DNA of 38,093 bases, taken from positions 1 through 38,093 of the forward strand of contig CAMVKN010000035.1 in the NCBI GenBank assembly GCA_947168045.1. Reading direction: 5' to 3'. The notes under the pieces were generated by a model. It was not told where the DNA came from. It did no database searches and saw only the letters and a list, made by a program, of their open reading frames with translations. The translations under genes and the position numbers were made by a program. Positions 1-8,465 of the stretch are shown here, piece by piece. Numbering within the stretch: position 1 is the first letter of the stretch; each line of letters begins with the position of its first letter. Source of the stretch: an uncultured Prevotellaceae bacterium (GTDB taxonomy: Bacteria > Bacteroidota > Bacteroidia > Bacteroidales > Bacteroidaceae).

Positions 1-37
1 TTGGCTGTGCGGCGTAGCCGTTAGGCCGTATATTGAA

Positions 38-137
38 TTTTTAACGAACTATTGCGGGAATAAGTCATGGAGTTATTGCAATAAGTCGGCTCTTTACGAG
101 AATAACTCATTGAGTTATTGCAGTAAGTCGGCCCTTT
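38..137. repeat. 42-bp palindromic tandem units, copy set A
   Basis: One full 42-bp unit (80-121) is flanked by a degenerate unit (38-79) and a partial unit (122-137). Each unit carries the near-perfect palindrome AATAACTCATTGAGTTATT or a close variant, followed by an AATAAGTCGGC-type segment. The same unit is tandemly repeated at 25230-25413. There are no unique spacers between units, so this is not a CRISPR. Function is unknown; each palindrome could form a 9-bp stem in RNA or single-stranded DNA. Confidence 0.8.
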
Positions 138-298
138 TTGGCATCAACCTTTTTTCTGGTGCTCCATTGGTGCGGCAAAAAGAAGGTTGGAGCACCTGCC
201 AATGTGTTGGGGCGCAGGCGCTTATCCGCGAAAGGTGCACTTGGTGCTCTGTCATTTGCTACCACTTAATATTACGTGAGTTCGACGTAAGAAAAGTG
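50..298 (+). repeat. Duplicated intergenic block, copy A (partner at 25326-25574)
   Basis: About 245 bp is nearly identical, in the same orientation, to 25326-25574 at a constant offset of 25276. The block contains a 42-bp unit, a GGTGCTCCA...TGGAGCACC inverted pair, and the left end of an insertion-sequence remnant. The genes on either side differ at the two sites, so the block itself was copied or mobilised. The two direct copies could support recombination that deletes or inverts nothing essential in sequence but would remove 25 kb. Confidence 0.85.
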
Positions 299-441
299 TC
301 CAAAAAGTCCATCGACAACTTTGCCACAAACTTGTTCGCCGGACTTATTGCCTACAACCTGCTGCCAAAGAAGCCCGAAATGAATTTAGAAATCATCGAC
401 AAAAGTAGACTTATTGCGTAAGGCTTACGGCGAACTCACGT
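274..441 (+). mobile_element. Internally deleted insertion-sequence remnant (168 bp, MITE-like)
   Basis: The element is bounded by imperfect 18-bp inverted ends: ACGTGAGTTCGACGTAAG at 274-291 and CTTACGGCGAACTCACGT at 424-441, one mismatch. Between them lies only the 3' end of a transposase-like reading frame. A 59-bp version with the same ends is at 25550-25608, and a 3'-only fragment is at 24921-25024. I could not identify a convincing target-site duplication. The interior suggests an IS982-type parent, inferred from the peptide tail only. Confidence 0.65.
292..421 (+). pseudogene. C-terminal remnant of a transposase (IS982-like?)
   Basis: The frame reading through the remnant ends in a peptide containing SIDNFATNLFAGLIAYNLLP followed by KKPEMNLEIID and a stop at 419-421. 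This matches my memory of IS982-family transposase C-termini in Bacteroidales, which have an NFxxNLxxGLIAYxxxxKKP pattern. No catalytic DDE region remains, so it cannot be functional. Family assignment needs a homology search. Confidence 0.5.
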
Positions 442-569
442 TATGTCTTAGCGACCGATTGGGCTTGAAAGGTCTGCTCAGAGCGAGTCGACCATCGGTC
501 GAGTTCACAGCAAGTGTTAAAAGTAACCAAAAGAGTTTAACGGACAGCGGGTCATCGACATTTTCTTCG

Positions 570-577
570 TACCTTTG
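570..577 (+). promoter_or_regulatory. Bacteroidota -7 box for the nlpC-capA-ung operon
   Basis: TACCTTTG matches the TAnnTTTG consensus of the primary sigma factor in Bacteroidota. It lies 57 bp upstream of the NlpC/P60 start. No clear -33 TTTG is visible at the expected spacing. Confidence 0.65.
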
Positions 578-634
578 CACAACAAATCTAAGGCACGGCA
601 CAATGCCGTGCCATATACATTACCTAAATAACGA

Positions 635-1213
635 ATGAAGAGAAAGCTTTTTGCGGGCGCACTGGCCGTGATGCTCGCTGCACCTATGACAGCACAGACC
701 ACCACCGACAACAGTGATGAGCTGGTGGACGAACTCTTTGCCATGGGCGGAGAGGACGACGAGATTGACAACTACGACTTCCTGTATACCGGCGACGGCG
801 AGTCACGCAACTATGACGAGCTGATGACCGAGAACATCCTCAGCGAGGCTGTCTCACACATCGGCAAGCGTTACGTATATGGCAGCAAGGGTCCCAAGAC
901 CTTTGACTGCTCAGGGTTTACCAGCTATGTCTACAAGCACCAGAACAACATCTGGATAGGCGCTTCCTCGCGCGAGCAGTATGCCATCAACACCCCCATC
1001 AAGCGCAGCGAGATGCGTGCCGGCGACCTGGTGTTCTTCACCTCGCCGCGCTCAGGCCGCAACGTGGGCCATGTGGGCATCATCGTCAGCGTTGACCCCA
1101 AGACCGACACCTTCACCTTCATCCATGCCAGCACGAAGGACGGCGTGAAAATCAGCAAGAGCACCGAGGGCTACTACCAGCGCCGATACATCGGCGTGCG
1201 CCGCGTAAAGTAG
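635..1213 (+). CDS. NlpC/P60 family cell-wall endopeptidase
   Basis: A 192-residue exported protein with an N-terminal signal peptide (about residues 1-20, ending AAPMTAQ), an acidic linker (28-60) and a C-terminal NlpC/P60 cysteine peptidase domain (about 65-190). The catalytic motifs are visible: Cys92 in DCSGF, His146 in GHVGI, and a third polar residue, probably His164 in FIHAS. The family cleaves peptide stems of peptidoglycan, typically D-Glu-diaminopimelate links, in the periplasm. It is the first gene behind the promoter at 570 and is followed after 54 bp by a CapA-like gene, so the two are probably co-transcribed. There is no SH3 targeting domain, so the protein consists of the catalytic domain plus the linker. 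The exact substrate is inferred from the family. Confidence 0.92.
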   Translation: MKRKLFAGALAVMLAAPMTAQTTTDNSDELVDELFAMGGEDDEIDNYDFLYTGDGESRNYDELMTENILSEAVSHIGKRYVYGSKGPKTFDCSGFTSYVYKHQNNIWIGASSREQYAINTPIKRSEMRAGDLVFFTSPRSGRNVGHVGIIVSVDPKTDTFTFIHASTKDGVKISKSTEGYYQRRYIGVRRVK

Positions 1214-1218
1214 GTTTT

Positions 1219-1249
1219 TGATTTGAGAATTGAGATTTGAGATTTAAGA
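1219..1249 (+). repeat. Low-complexity TTGAGATTTGAG tract, inverted partner inside capA
   Basis: The spacer before capA consists of TTTGAGA/TTGAGAT units. Fifteen bases (1227-1241) are perfectly complementary to 1366-1380 within the capA coding sequence. A stem between them would enclose the capA start codon. The two tracts look like opposite-orientation copies of one low-complexity sequence. Confidence 0.7.
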
Positions 1250-1267
1250 TTTTAATATAGACTGAGT

Positions 1268-2353
1268 ATGAATAAACGTATTACATCACTTTGCATAGCG
1301 GTGCTGGCATGCTTCCAGTGTGCCGTCACGGGGTATAGTGTGACCTTAAACCTCAATTCTCAAACCTCAAATCTCAATTCACAAGATACTCTGACCATTG
1401 CCATGGTTGGCGACGTGATGATGGGCACGACATACCCCAGCCAGATGATTCCCGACAACGAGGGCAAGGACCTGTTCAAGGACGCCGGGGCCATCCTTCG
1501 CGGTGCTGACCTCGCCCTTGGCAACCTCGAGGGCACGCTGTGCGACGGTGGACGCAGCACGAAGGGCAGCGGACCGAACAGCTACTCCTTCCGCACGCCG
1601 ACGAGTTTTGCGCCACGGCTGAAGGAGGTGGGCTTCGACTATATGAGCATGGCCAACAACCACGCCAACGACTTCGGACAGGAGGGCATCGAGAGCACCG
1701 AGCGCTGTCTCAAGGAGCAGGGCATCCTGTTCAGTGGCATCGAGGGCCGCGTCGAGAGTGCCGTCATCGAGCGTGGCGGCAAGAAGATTGGGCTGTGCGC
1801 CTTCGGTCACAACAGCTACACGCTGAAGCACACCGACCTGACGGTGGTGGGGCGCATCGTTGACAAGCTGGTGAAGGAGTGCGACCTGGTGGTGGTGTCG
1901 TTCCACGGCGGTGCCGAGGGGCGCACGCAGAGCCATCTGCCACAGGGCAGCGAGACCTTCTTAGGCGAGAACCGCGGCTCACTGCGCCAGCTGGCGCACT
2001 TCTGCATTGACCACGGTGCCGACGTCGTCTATGGCCACGGCCCCCATGTGGTGCGCGCCATGGAGGTGTACAAGGGCCGCTTCATCGCCTACAGCCTGGG
2101 CAACTTCTGCACTCCTTACAACGTCAGCCTGACGGGCATCTCGGGCTATGCGCCTATCGTCGAGATAAAGATTGACAAGCAGACGGGGGCTTTCCTTGCC
2201 GGACAGATTCACCCCTTCATACAGACACGAGGCATTGGGCCGCGCAACGATGCCACCAAGGCCGTTATCAAGCAGATGAAAGAGCTCTCTGAGGCCGACG
2301 TGCCGCAGAGCCAGGCCGCCATCGGCAGCGACGGCAAGATTGTGCTGAAGTGA
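1268..2353 (+). CDS. CapA/PgsA-like metallophosphatase-fold protein
   Basis: A 361-residue protein with a signal peptide (about 1-24) and a PGA_cap (CapA) domain of the calcineurin-like metallophosphoesterase fold from about residue 42. Metal-site motifs are visible: D49 in VGDVMMG, GNLEG with N86, ANNHAND with N131/H132, FHGGAE with H213, and GHGPH with H257/H260. The family is linked to poly-gamma-glutamate or capsule export, but most bacterial members have no proven role, and no other PGA synthesis genes are nearby. Residues about 27-39 are an odd Asn/Ser/Gln-rich stretch (LNLNSQTSNLNSQ) encoded by a low-complexity tract that is the inverted partner of the upstream spacer. It sits between signal peptide and domain, where it should be tolerated. 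ung follows after 6 bp, indicating an operon. Confidence 0.88.
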   Translation: MNKRITSLCIAVLACFQCAVTGYSVTLNLNSQTSNLNSQDTLTIAMVGDVMMGTTYPSQMIPDNEGKDLFKDAGAILRGADLALGNLEGTLCDGGRSTKGSGPNSYSFRTPTSFAPRLKEVGFDYMSMANNHANDFGQEGIESTERCLKEQGILFSGIEGRVESAVIERGGKKIGLCAFGHNSYTLKHTDLTVVGRIVDKLVKECDLVVVSFHGGAEGRTQSHLPQGSETFLGENRGSLRQLAHFCIDHGADVVYGHGPHVVRAMEVYKGRFIAYSLGNFCTPYNVSLTGISGYAPIVEIKIDKQTGAFLAGQIHPFIQTRGIGPRNDATKAVIKQMKELSEADVPQSQAAIGSDGKIVLK

Positions 2354-2359
2354 GCGCCA

Positions 2360-3028
2360 ATGGTAAACGTACAGATAGAACCGTCATGGAAGCAGCACCT
2401 GCTGGCTGAGTTTGAGAAGCCCTACTTCGAGCAGCTCACAGCCGTCGTGCGCCGTGAGTACGGCTCCTTCACCTGCTACCCTCCCGGACCACTCATCTTC
2501 AACGCCTTCAACCTCTGTCCCTTCGACAGCGTGAAGGTGGTCATCATCGGGCAGGACCCCTACCACGAGCCGGGCCAGGCTCACGGTCTGAGCTTCTCCG
2601 TCCAGGACGGCGTGCCCTTCCCCCCCTCACTGCAGAACATCTTCAAGGAGATTGAGCAAGACCTGGGCACCCCCGTGCCACAGAGCGGCAACCTGGAGCG
2701 GTGGGCCAGTCAGGGCGTGCTGCTGCTCAACGCCACGCTCACCGTGCGTGCCCATCAGGCCAACAGCCACTCGCTCATCGGCTGGCGCACGTTCACCGAC
2801 GCCGCCATCGCAGCCCTCACTCGCGAGCGCGAGCATATCGTCTATATGCTTTGGGGCGGCTATGCCCGCAGCAAGGCATACATGATACCCAAGGACCGCA
2901 ACCTCGTATTGGAGAGCGTCCACCCCTCGCCCCTGTCGGCCAACCGTGGCGGATGGTTCGGCCAGCACCAGTTCTCACGCTGCAACGACTATCTGCGACA
3001 GTGCGGACAAACACCCATTGAATGGTAG
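2360..3028 (+). CDS. ung: Uracil-DNA glycosylase, family 1
   Basis: This 222-residue protein matches the usual length of family-1 uracil-DNA glycosylases. It excises uracil from DNA to start base-excision repair in the cytoplasm. The catalytic water-activating motif GQDPYH has Asp66. The uracil-binding Asn124 lies in LLLNATLTV, and the DNA-intercalation loop HPSPLSANRGGWFG carries His188. The start is fixed by the 6-bp gap after capA; no upstream in-frame start is needed for the family N-terminus. The gene sits in the nlpC-capA-ung-DUF3109 operon with 6-bp gaps on both sides, so it is probably expressed constitutively with its neighbours rather than as part of a DNA-damage regulon. Confidence 0.97.
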   Translation: MVNVQIEPSWKQHLLAEFEKPYFEQLTAVVRREYGSFTCYPPGPLIFNAFNLCPFDSVKVVIIGQDPYHEPGQAHGLSFSVQDGVPFPPSLQNIFKEIEQDLGTPVPQSGNLERWASQGVLLLNATLTVRAHQANSHSLIGWRTFTDAAIAALTREREHIVYMLWGGYARSKAYMIPKDRNLVLESVHPSPLSANRGGWFGQHQFSRCNDYLRQCGQTPIEW

Positions 3029-3034
3029 AGACTC

Positions 3035-3646
3035 ATGAAGATTCCACCACTGTTACAAATTGGCAATGTCCTGCTGACGGGCGAGATTATCACCGAACAG
3101 TTCTGCTGTGACCTCAGCGTTTGTCACGGCGCCTGCTGTGTGGAGGGCGATGCCGGTGCCCCCGTGACCCTCGATGAAATCGGCGAAATAGAGCAGTCAC
3201 TCGACACGGTGTGGAGCCAGCTCAGCGCCTCGTCACAGGCAGTGATTGACCGTCAGGGCGTGGCCTACACCGACCCCGACGGCGACCTGGTGACAAGCAT
3301 CGTCGGCGGCAAGGACTGTGTCTTCACGGCCCCCCTCCATCTGCCCGATGAGAGCAACCCTGATGGCATCGACGTGGTGGGCTGTGCCTTCGAGTCTGCC
3401 TACCGTGCCGGCCGCTGCAGCTTCTGCAAGCCCATCAGCTGTGCCCTCTACCCCATCCGCGAGAAACAGTTCAGCGACGGCAGTGTCGGTCTGAACTATA
3501 ACCGCTGGGCCATCTGCGAGGCAGGCCGCCAGAAGGGCAAACAGCTACAGCTGCCGCTCTATAAGTTCCTCAAGGCCCCCCTCATCCGCCGCTTCGGCGA
3601 GGCGTGGTATCAGGAGCTATGCGACATAGCGACCCAGTTAACCTAA
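3035..3646 (+). CDS. DUF3109 family cysteine-rich protein
   Basis: A 203-residue cytoplasmic protein with no signal peptide. It has two cysteine clusters: C24, C25, C30, C34 and C35 in the N-terminal FCCDLSVCHGACC motif, and a second group in the central GCAFE...GRCSFCKPISCALYP segment. The pattern matches DUF3109, a family related to YkgJ-type zinc- or iron-binding proteins, whose biochemical role is not known. The cysteine spacing suggests a metal centre. It is the last gene of the operon starting at 635, 6 bp after ung. A co-occurrence with ung alone does not prove a repair role. Confidence 0.88.
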   Translation: MKIPPLLQIGNVLLTGEIITEQFCCDLSVCHGACCVEGDAGAPVTLDEIGEIEQSLDTVWSQLSASSQAVIDRQGVAYTDPDGDLVTSIVGGKDCVFTAPLHLPDESNPDGIDVVGCAFESAYRAGRCSFCKPISCALYPIREKQFSDGSVGLNYNRWAICEAGRQKGKQLQLPLYKFLKAPLIRRFGEAWYQELCDIATQLT

Positions 3647-3741
3647 AGTCTGAAGTCGCATCGGCTGAAGTCATTTTGCAAATCTTTCCTAAAAAAAGGG
3701 AGAAAGACCGTACTTTATGCCCGTAATAAATAAATAATGTG

Positions 3742-3774
3742 TAACTTTGCGCGATGTTTTGCGCAAACATGCGC
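3742..3774 (+). promoter_or_regulatory. pnp promoter box overlapping a GC-rich hairpin and T tract
   Basis: TAACTTTG at 3742-3749 fits the Bacteroidota -7 box. It runs directly into an inverted repeat: GCGC (3749-3752) and ATGTTT (3754-3759) pair with AAACAT (3765-3770) and GCGC (3771-3774), with one bulged G and a 5-base loop. A T-rich tract (3775-3791) follows. The structure could be the terminator of the upstream operon, or a leader hairpin at the 5' end of pnp mRNA. In enterobacteria pnp is autoregulated through a 5' hairpin, but I have no evidence that this applies here. Confidence 0.5.
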
Positions 3775-3807
3775 TTTTATTTATTTTTTTTGATGTTTTA
3801 AACACAG

Positions 3808-6225
3808 ATGAACGTAATTACAAAGACCCTTCAACTGGCTGATGGAAGGACCATCACCATTGAAAACGGGAAAGTGGCCAAGCAAGCCGACGGCAGTGTC
3901 ATGCTCCGCATGAACAACACCGTGCTTCTTGCTACCGTGTGCGCCGCCAAGGACGCTGTTCCCGGCACCGACTTCATGCCCCTGCAGGTAGACTATCGTG
4001 AGCAGTACAGCGCTGCCGGGCGCTTCCCCGGCGGATTCACGAAGCGTGAGGGCAAGGCCTCCGACTCCGAGATTCTCACTTCGCGTCTGGTGGACCGCGT
4101 GCTTCGTCCACTTTTCCCCGGCAACTATCATGCCGAAGTGTTTGTCAATGTCATGCTGCTGTCAGCCGACGGCGTCGACCAGCCCGATGCGCTGGCCGGA
4201 TTCGCTGCATCGGCTGCACTGGCATGTTCAGATATTCCCTTCGAGTGCCCCATCAGTGAGGTGCGCGTGGCCCGTGTTAACGGACAGTATGTCATCAACC
4301 CCACCTTCGAACAGATGAAGCATGCCGACATGGACATCATGGTGGGTGCCTCGGCTGAGAACATCATGATGGTCGAGGGCGAGATGAAGGAGGTCAGCGA
4401 GCAGGACCTGCTCGGTGCCTTGAAGGCCGCCATGGACGCCATCAAGCCCATGTGTCTGCTGCAGACCGAGCTGTCGAAGGAGCTGGGCAAGGACGTGAAG
4501 CGCGAGTACAACCACGAGGTGAACGACGAGGAGCTGCGCGCCCGCATGAACAAGGAGCTGTATCAGCCCGCCTACGACATCACCAAGCAGGCCCTGCCCA
4601 AGCAGGACCGCGCCGATGCCTTCGAGAAGCTGCTCAGCGACTTCAAGGAGAAGTTCTTCGCCGAGCGTGCCGCCGCTGCCACTGCCGACACAGCGCTCGA
4701 CGGTTCCCCCGTCGAGATCAGCAACGACGAGTACGAGGCCATGATGGACCGCTACTACCACGACGTGGAGCGCGACGCCATGCGTCGCTGCATCCTCGAT
4801 GAGGGCATCCGTCTCGACGGCCGTAAGACCACCGACATACGCCCCATCTGGTGCGAGGTGTCGCCCCTGCCCATGCCTCACGGCAGCGCCATCTTCACAC
4901 GTGGCGAGACGCAGAGCCTCAGCACCTGCACCCTCGGCACGAAGCTGGACGAGAAGCTCGTCGACGACGTGCTCGACAAGAGCTACATGCGCTTCCTGCT
5001 CCACTATAACTTCCCCCCGTTCTGCACGGGCGAGGCCAAGGCTCAGCGCGGCGTAGGCCGTCGTGAGATTGGCCACGGCCATCTGGCATGGCGTGGACTG
5101 AAGGGACAGATTCCTGAGGACTTCCCTTACACCGTGCGCCTGGTGAGCCAGATTTTAGAGTCAAACGGCTCCAGCTCGATGGCTACCGTCTGCGCCGGTA
5201 CACTGGCACTGATGGACGCCGGCGTGCCCATGAAGAAGCCCGTCAGCGGCATCGCCATGGGTCTCATCAAGAACCCCGGCGAGGACAAGTATGCTGTGCT
5301 CAGCGACATCCTCGGTGACGAGGACCACCTGGGCGACATGGACTTCAAGACCACTGGCACCAAGGACGGTCTGACCGCCACACAGATGGACATCAAGTGC
5401 GACGGCCTGTCATTCGACATCCTCGAGAAGGCCCTCATGCAGGCCAAGGCTGGACGTGAGTACATCCTGAAGTGCCTCACCGACACCATCGCCGAGCCGC
5501 GTCCCGAGCTGAAGCCGCACGTGCCCCGCATTGAAGCCTTCGAGATTCCCAAGGAGTTCATCGGCGCCGTCATTGGCCCGGGCGGAAAGATTATCCAGCA
5601 GATGCAGGAGGACACCAAGACCGTCATCACCATCGACGAAGCGGACGGCGTGGGCAAGGTGCAGGTCAGCGGTCCGAACAAGGAGTGCATCGACGCTGCC
5701 ATCCGCAAGATTCGCGCCATCGTCGCCGTGCCCGAGGTGGGCGAGGTCTACGAGGGCACCGTGCGCAGCATCATGCCTTACGGTTGCTTCGTCGAGATTA
5801 TGCCTGGCAAGGATGGTCTGCTGCACATCAGCGAGATTGACTGGAAGCGCCTGGAGACCGTCGAGGAGGCAGGCATCAAGGAGGGCGACAAGATCACCGT
5901 GAAGCTGCTTGAGATTGACCCGAAGACCGGCAAGTACAAGCTGTCACACCGCGTGCTCATCCCGAAGCCCGAGGGCTATGTGGAGCGTCCCGCACGTCGC
6001 GAGCGCGGCGAGCGTCCTGAGCGTCCTGAGCGTGGTGAGCGTGGCGACCGTCGTCAGCCGCGCACCGACCGTCCCGACCGTGGCGACCGTCGTGCTCCGC
6101 GTCCCGAGCGTGGTGAGCGTCCCGAGCGTTTCGAGCGCCGTCACGACGACGAGGAGTATCGTGACCCGCAGCAGAACCGTGAGCCTCGCGACTTCAGCGA
6201 CGCCCTCGACCACATGGACTTCTAA
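3808..6225 (+). CDS. pnp: Polyribonucleotide nucleotidyltransferase (PNPase)
   Basis: The 805-residue PNPase is a 3'-5' phosphorolytic exoribonuclease that degrades mRNA as a cytoplasmic trimer. Domain order is complete: RNase PH domain 1 (about 15-145), helical linker, RNase PH domain 2 (about 330-540), KH domain (about 565-625, GPGG loop near 590), and S1 domain (about 645-715, starting [15 protein letters not shown]). The family is usually about 700-750 residues. The excess is a C-terminal tail (about 720-805) rich in Arg, Glu and Asp with [15 protein letters not shown] repeats and an acidic end. It is likely disordered and may bind RNA or protein partners. The gene has its own promoter at 3742 and ends at a strong terminator. 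Confidence 0.98.
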   Translation: MNVITKTLQLADGRTITIENGKVAKQADGSVMLRMNNTVLLATVCAAKDAVPGTDFMPLQVDYREQYSAAGRFPGGFTKREGKASDSEILTSRLVDRVLRPLFPGNYHAEVFVNVMLLSADGVDQPDALAGFAASAALACSDIPFECPISEVRVARVNGQYVINPTFEQMKHADMDIMVGASAENIMMVEGEMKEVSEQDLLGALKAAMDAIKPMCLLQTELSKELGKDVKREYNHEVNDEELRARMNKELYQPAYDITKQALPKQDRADAFEKLLSDFKEKFFAERAAAATADTALDGSPVEISNDEYEAMMDRYYHDVERDAMRRCILDEGIRLDGRKTTDIRPIWCEVSPLPMPHGSAIFTRGETQSLSTCTLGTKLDEKLVDDVLDKSYMRFLLHYNFPPFCTGEAKAQRGVGRREIGHGHLAWRGLKGQIPEDFPYTVRLVSQILESNGSSSMATVCAGTLALMDAGVPMKKPVSGIAMGLIKNPGEDKYAVLSDILGDEDHLGDMDFKTTGTKDGLTATQMDIKCDGLSFDILEKALMQAKAGREYILKCLTDTIAEPRPELKPHVPRIEAFEIPKEFIGAVIGPGGKIIQQMQEDTKTVITIDEADGVGKVQVSGPNKECIDAAIRKIRAIVAVPEVGEVYEGTVRSIMPYGCFVEIMPGKDGLLHISEIDWKRLETVEEAGIKEGDKITVKLLEIDPKTGKYKLSHRVLIPKPEGYVERPARRERGERPERPERGERGDRRQPRTDRPDRGDRRAPRPERGERPERFERRHDDEEYRDPQQNREPRDFSDALDHMDF

Positions 6226-6243
6226 GAAGTACACTCATATCCT

Positions 6244-6285
6244 AAAAAGACGCGAAGTGGCAGGTGCCACTTCGCGTCTCTTTTT
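6244..6285. terminator. Bidirectional intrinsic terminator between pnp and the AraC gene
   Basis: A perfect 13-bp stem, GACGCGAAGTGGC (6249-6261) with GCCACTTCGCGTC (6266-6278), has a 4-base loop. It is followed by TCTTTTT on the plus strand and preceded by AAAAAGA, which gives a U tract on the minus strand. It can end both converging transcripts. Confidence 0.93.
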
Positions 6286-6332
6286 GCTCAATGCAAGCAG
6301 TGCAAAAAATATATCTTTAAAACAGGTTGCAA

Positions 6333-7220
6333 TCAGCCCTTGCGGCTATAGCGATACTCCGATGGTGACACGCCGAGGTGCTTGCGTACGTAGGAGCCGA
6401 AGTGGCTCATGTTTGAGAAGCCCATGTGTGCCGATATTTCCTTGATGCTCATGTCGGTAGACTTCAGGTAGAAGCGTATCTCCTCGACGGTGTATTGCGC
6501 CACCCACTCGGATGCCGTCTTGTTCGAGAACTTTAGGCACAGCATGGTGAGATATTTGGGTGTGATGGCCAGCTGGCTGGCATAGGTGGCTATGGGCTGT
6601 CGTTTCACCTCGCTGGTCGATACGAGCGAGAGGAAGCGGTTGAACAGCAGCTTGCTCTGCGAGAGACGTTGCTCGCGCTGCTGACCGTCGTCGTTGAAAA
6701 GCATGTAGTGCAGCTCAAGAAGCAGCGCACGCAGCAATGCCAGCAAGATGTCGTATGGGGCAACGGGGTTGTTCTGTTTCAGCTTTGAGCGAATCATGTT
6801 GAAGTAGAACTTCATCTCCTCCCTGTTCAGCTGCGACATGCCCATGATGTTCAGGCGGCGTATATACGACTCGTGGTGCCACAGACTCGACTTGTCGTGC
6901 AGTAGTCCTCGCACTATATGGTCAGAGATGCAGAGCACCTTGCAATCAAAATCAGCACTACTCTCGCCTATGGTCACTCTGACCTTTGGCGGGCAGAGCA
7001 TAATGTCTCCCTCAGTAAAATCTAAACCATTGTCCTCGTAGGCAATACGCTGTCGTCCCTTAGTGCAGACGGCAAAAAAAATCGTTGCAGCCTCAAGAGG
7101 GAAAAGGGGCGAAATGTCTTTGACACTGTCAAGCAACATAATGTCTCCATCGTTGAAATCAACGGAGTAGTTGCCTAACTCTATATAGCGCATCTGGTCT
7201 TTCTTAGTTAAATTAGCCAT
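6333..7220 (-). CDS. AraC family transcriptional regulator
   Basis: A 295-residue cytoplasmic protein with an N-terminal cupin-like sensing region (about 10-150, with the repeated NDGDIMLL / TEGDIMLCPP strands) and a C-terminal two-helix-turn-helix AraC domain (about 195-293). The second recognition motif, ISAHMGFSNMSHFGSYVRKH, and the terminal GVSPSEYR are typical. The family binds direct-repeat operators and responds to a small ligand; the ligand here is unknown. It stands alone, convergent with pnp and 174 bp downstream of buk on the same strand. A regulatory link to the ptb-buk genes is possible but unsupported by any site I can see. An alternative start at the ninth codon is possible. 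Confidence 0.92.
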   Translation of the reverse strand: MANLTKKDQMRYIELGNYSVDFNDGDIMLLDSVKDISPLFPLEAATIFFAVCTKGRQRIAYEDNGLDFTEGDIMLCPPKVRVTIGESSADFDCKVLCISDHIVRGLLHDKSSLWHHESYIRRLNIMGMSQLNREEMKFYFNMIRSKLKQNNPVAPYDILLALLRALLLELHYMLFNDDGQQREQRLSQSKLLFNRFLSLVSTSEVKRQPIATYASQLAITPKYLTMLCLKFSNKTASEWVAQYTVEEIRFYLKSTDMSIKEISAHMGFSNMSHFGSYVRKHLGVSPSEYRYSRKG

Positions 7221-7394
7221 AGGCGTATTGTTTGGTTTGCAAATTTCGATAATTTTTTTTAAAATGCGCTACTCAAAAACCGATTATTTCTGTCGATATT
7301 TACCAATAGTACCGTTTTTCGTTAATAATATGCCGTTTTTGAACACCCATGTGCTCTAATCTTACTGCCTGACATGTGGGCAGTTAGCCTCAAG

Positions 7395-8465
7395 TTAGTC
7401 ATATTCTGACACGTTGCACTGTCCTCGAAGCACATCGAGGGCATTCATCGCCAGTGCCTCCATCTCATCCTCGCCTGGAAAACAGTAGACAGGTGCCACC
7501 CACTCTATGCGTTTGCGCAAACGGCTGATAACATATTCCGAGCGGGCCAGCCCTCCGGTGAGCAGGATGGCATCCACGTGCCCACAGAGCACAGCCCCCT
7601 GTGCGACAATGTTCTTGGCTATATGATAAATCATGGCGTTGAGAATCAGCTCGGCATGCGTGTCGCCATAGTCGCGTATGCGCTCTTCTATCTCCTTGAC
7701 ATTGGCGGTGCCCAGGTGAGCGTTCAGTCCGGCCTTGCCGGCGATGCGCTTGAGCAGCTGTTTCTCGGTGTACTTTCCGCTGAAGCACAGTCGGATGAGG
7801 TCAGCGGCGGGCAGGCTTCCGGCACGCTCCGGCGAGAAGGGTCCCTCGCCGTCCAGGGCGTTGTTGGCATCGACGGCTCGTCCGTGGTCGTGGGCAGCCA
7901 CGCTGATGCCGCCACCGAGATGGCAGATGATGAGGCTGAGGTCCTCGTATCGCTTGCCGATGCCCCGAGCATAGCGGCGCGCTATGGCACGCTGGTTCAG
8001 GGCGTGCCAGATGCAGATGCGGTTCATCAGCGGCGAGCCACTGATGCGGGCATAGTCGTTCAGCTCGTCTACCACGCCAGGGTCGGCGATGAACGAGCGA
8101 CAGCCTGGAATCTGGCTGGCGATGTCATGGGCAATGAGGCAGCCCAGGTTGCAGGCATGGTTGTGCATGGCGATGCCGGAGTAGGTGTCGTCCAGCATCT
8201 TCTGGTTGATTTCATAGACGCCACCGGCGATGGGCTTCACCAGTCCACCACGACCGATGACAGCATCGAACTGCAATGGGACACCCACCTGTGCCAGCTC
8301 GTCGAGGACGAGCTGGCGCCGGTAGGCAAACTGGTCGAGGACGTCGTCGAAATGTGCCAGGTCTTCATTGCTATGACTGATGCTGCGCAGCACCACGGGC
8401 TTCTCGTCCTCGTAGACAGCCATCTTGGTCGATGTCGACCCAGGGTTAATGACAAGTATGAGCAT
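7395..8465 (-). CDS. buk: Butyrate kinase
   Basis: A 356-residue acetate/butyrate kinase of the ASKHA fold. Visible motifs are the N-terminal phosphate loop VINPGSTSTK (residues 4-13), the central ICHLGGGISVAAHDHGR adenosine/substrate region, and LLTGGLARSE near the C-terminus. It transfers phosphate between butyryl phosphate (or branched-chain acyl phosphates) and ADP, making ATP at the end of acid fermentation. The start codon overlaps the ptb stop codon by one base (TAATG), so the pair is translationally coupled. In Bacteroidales the likely substrates include isobutyryl and isovaleryl phosphates from amino-acid fermentation; this is inference. No convincing terminator follows; only a weak CTGCC/GGCAG stem is at 7365-7383. 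Confidence 0.96.
   Translation of the reverse strand: MLILVINPGSTSTKMAVYEDEKPVVLRSISHSNEDLAHFDDVLDQFAYRRQLVLDELAQVGVPLQFDAVIGRGGLVKPIAGGVYEINQKMLDDTYSGIAMHNHACNLGCLIAHDIASQIPGCRSFIADPGVVDELNDYARISGSPLMNRICIWHALNQRAIARRYARGIGKRYEDLSLIICHLGGGISVAAHDHGRAVDANNALDGEGPFSPERAGSLPAADLIRLCFSGKYTEKQLLKRIAGKAGLNAHLGTANVKEIEERIRDYGDTHAELILNAMIYHIAKNIVAQGAVLCGHVDAILLTGGLARSEYVISRLRKRIEWVAPVYCFPGEDEMEALAMNALDVLRGQCNVSEYD

Noticed and set aside
110..421. Open frame of 103 codons across the first repeat block
   Set aside because: It crosses repeats and the insertion-sequence end; only the final 40 codons resemble a protein (a transposase tail).
4228..5082. 284-codon reverse frame inside pnp
   Set aside because: It is antisense to highly conserved PNPase codons and is a high-GC shadow frame.
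7365..7383. Terminator after buk
   Set aside because: The stem is only 5 bp with no T tract on the minus strand.
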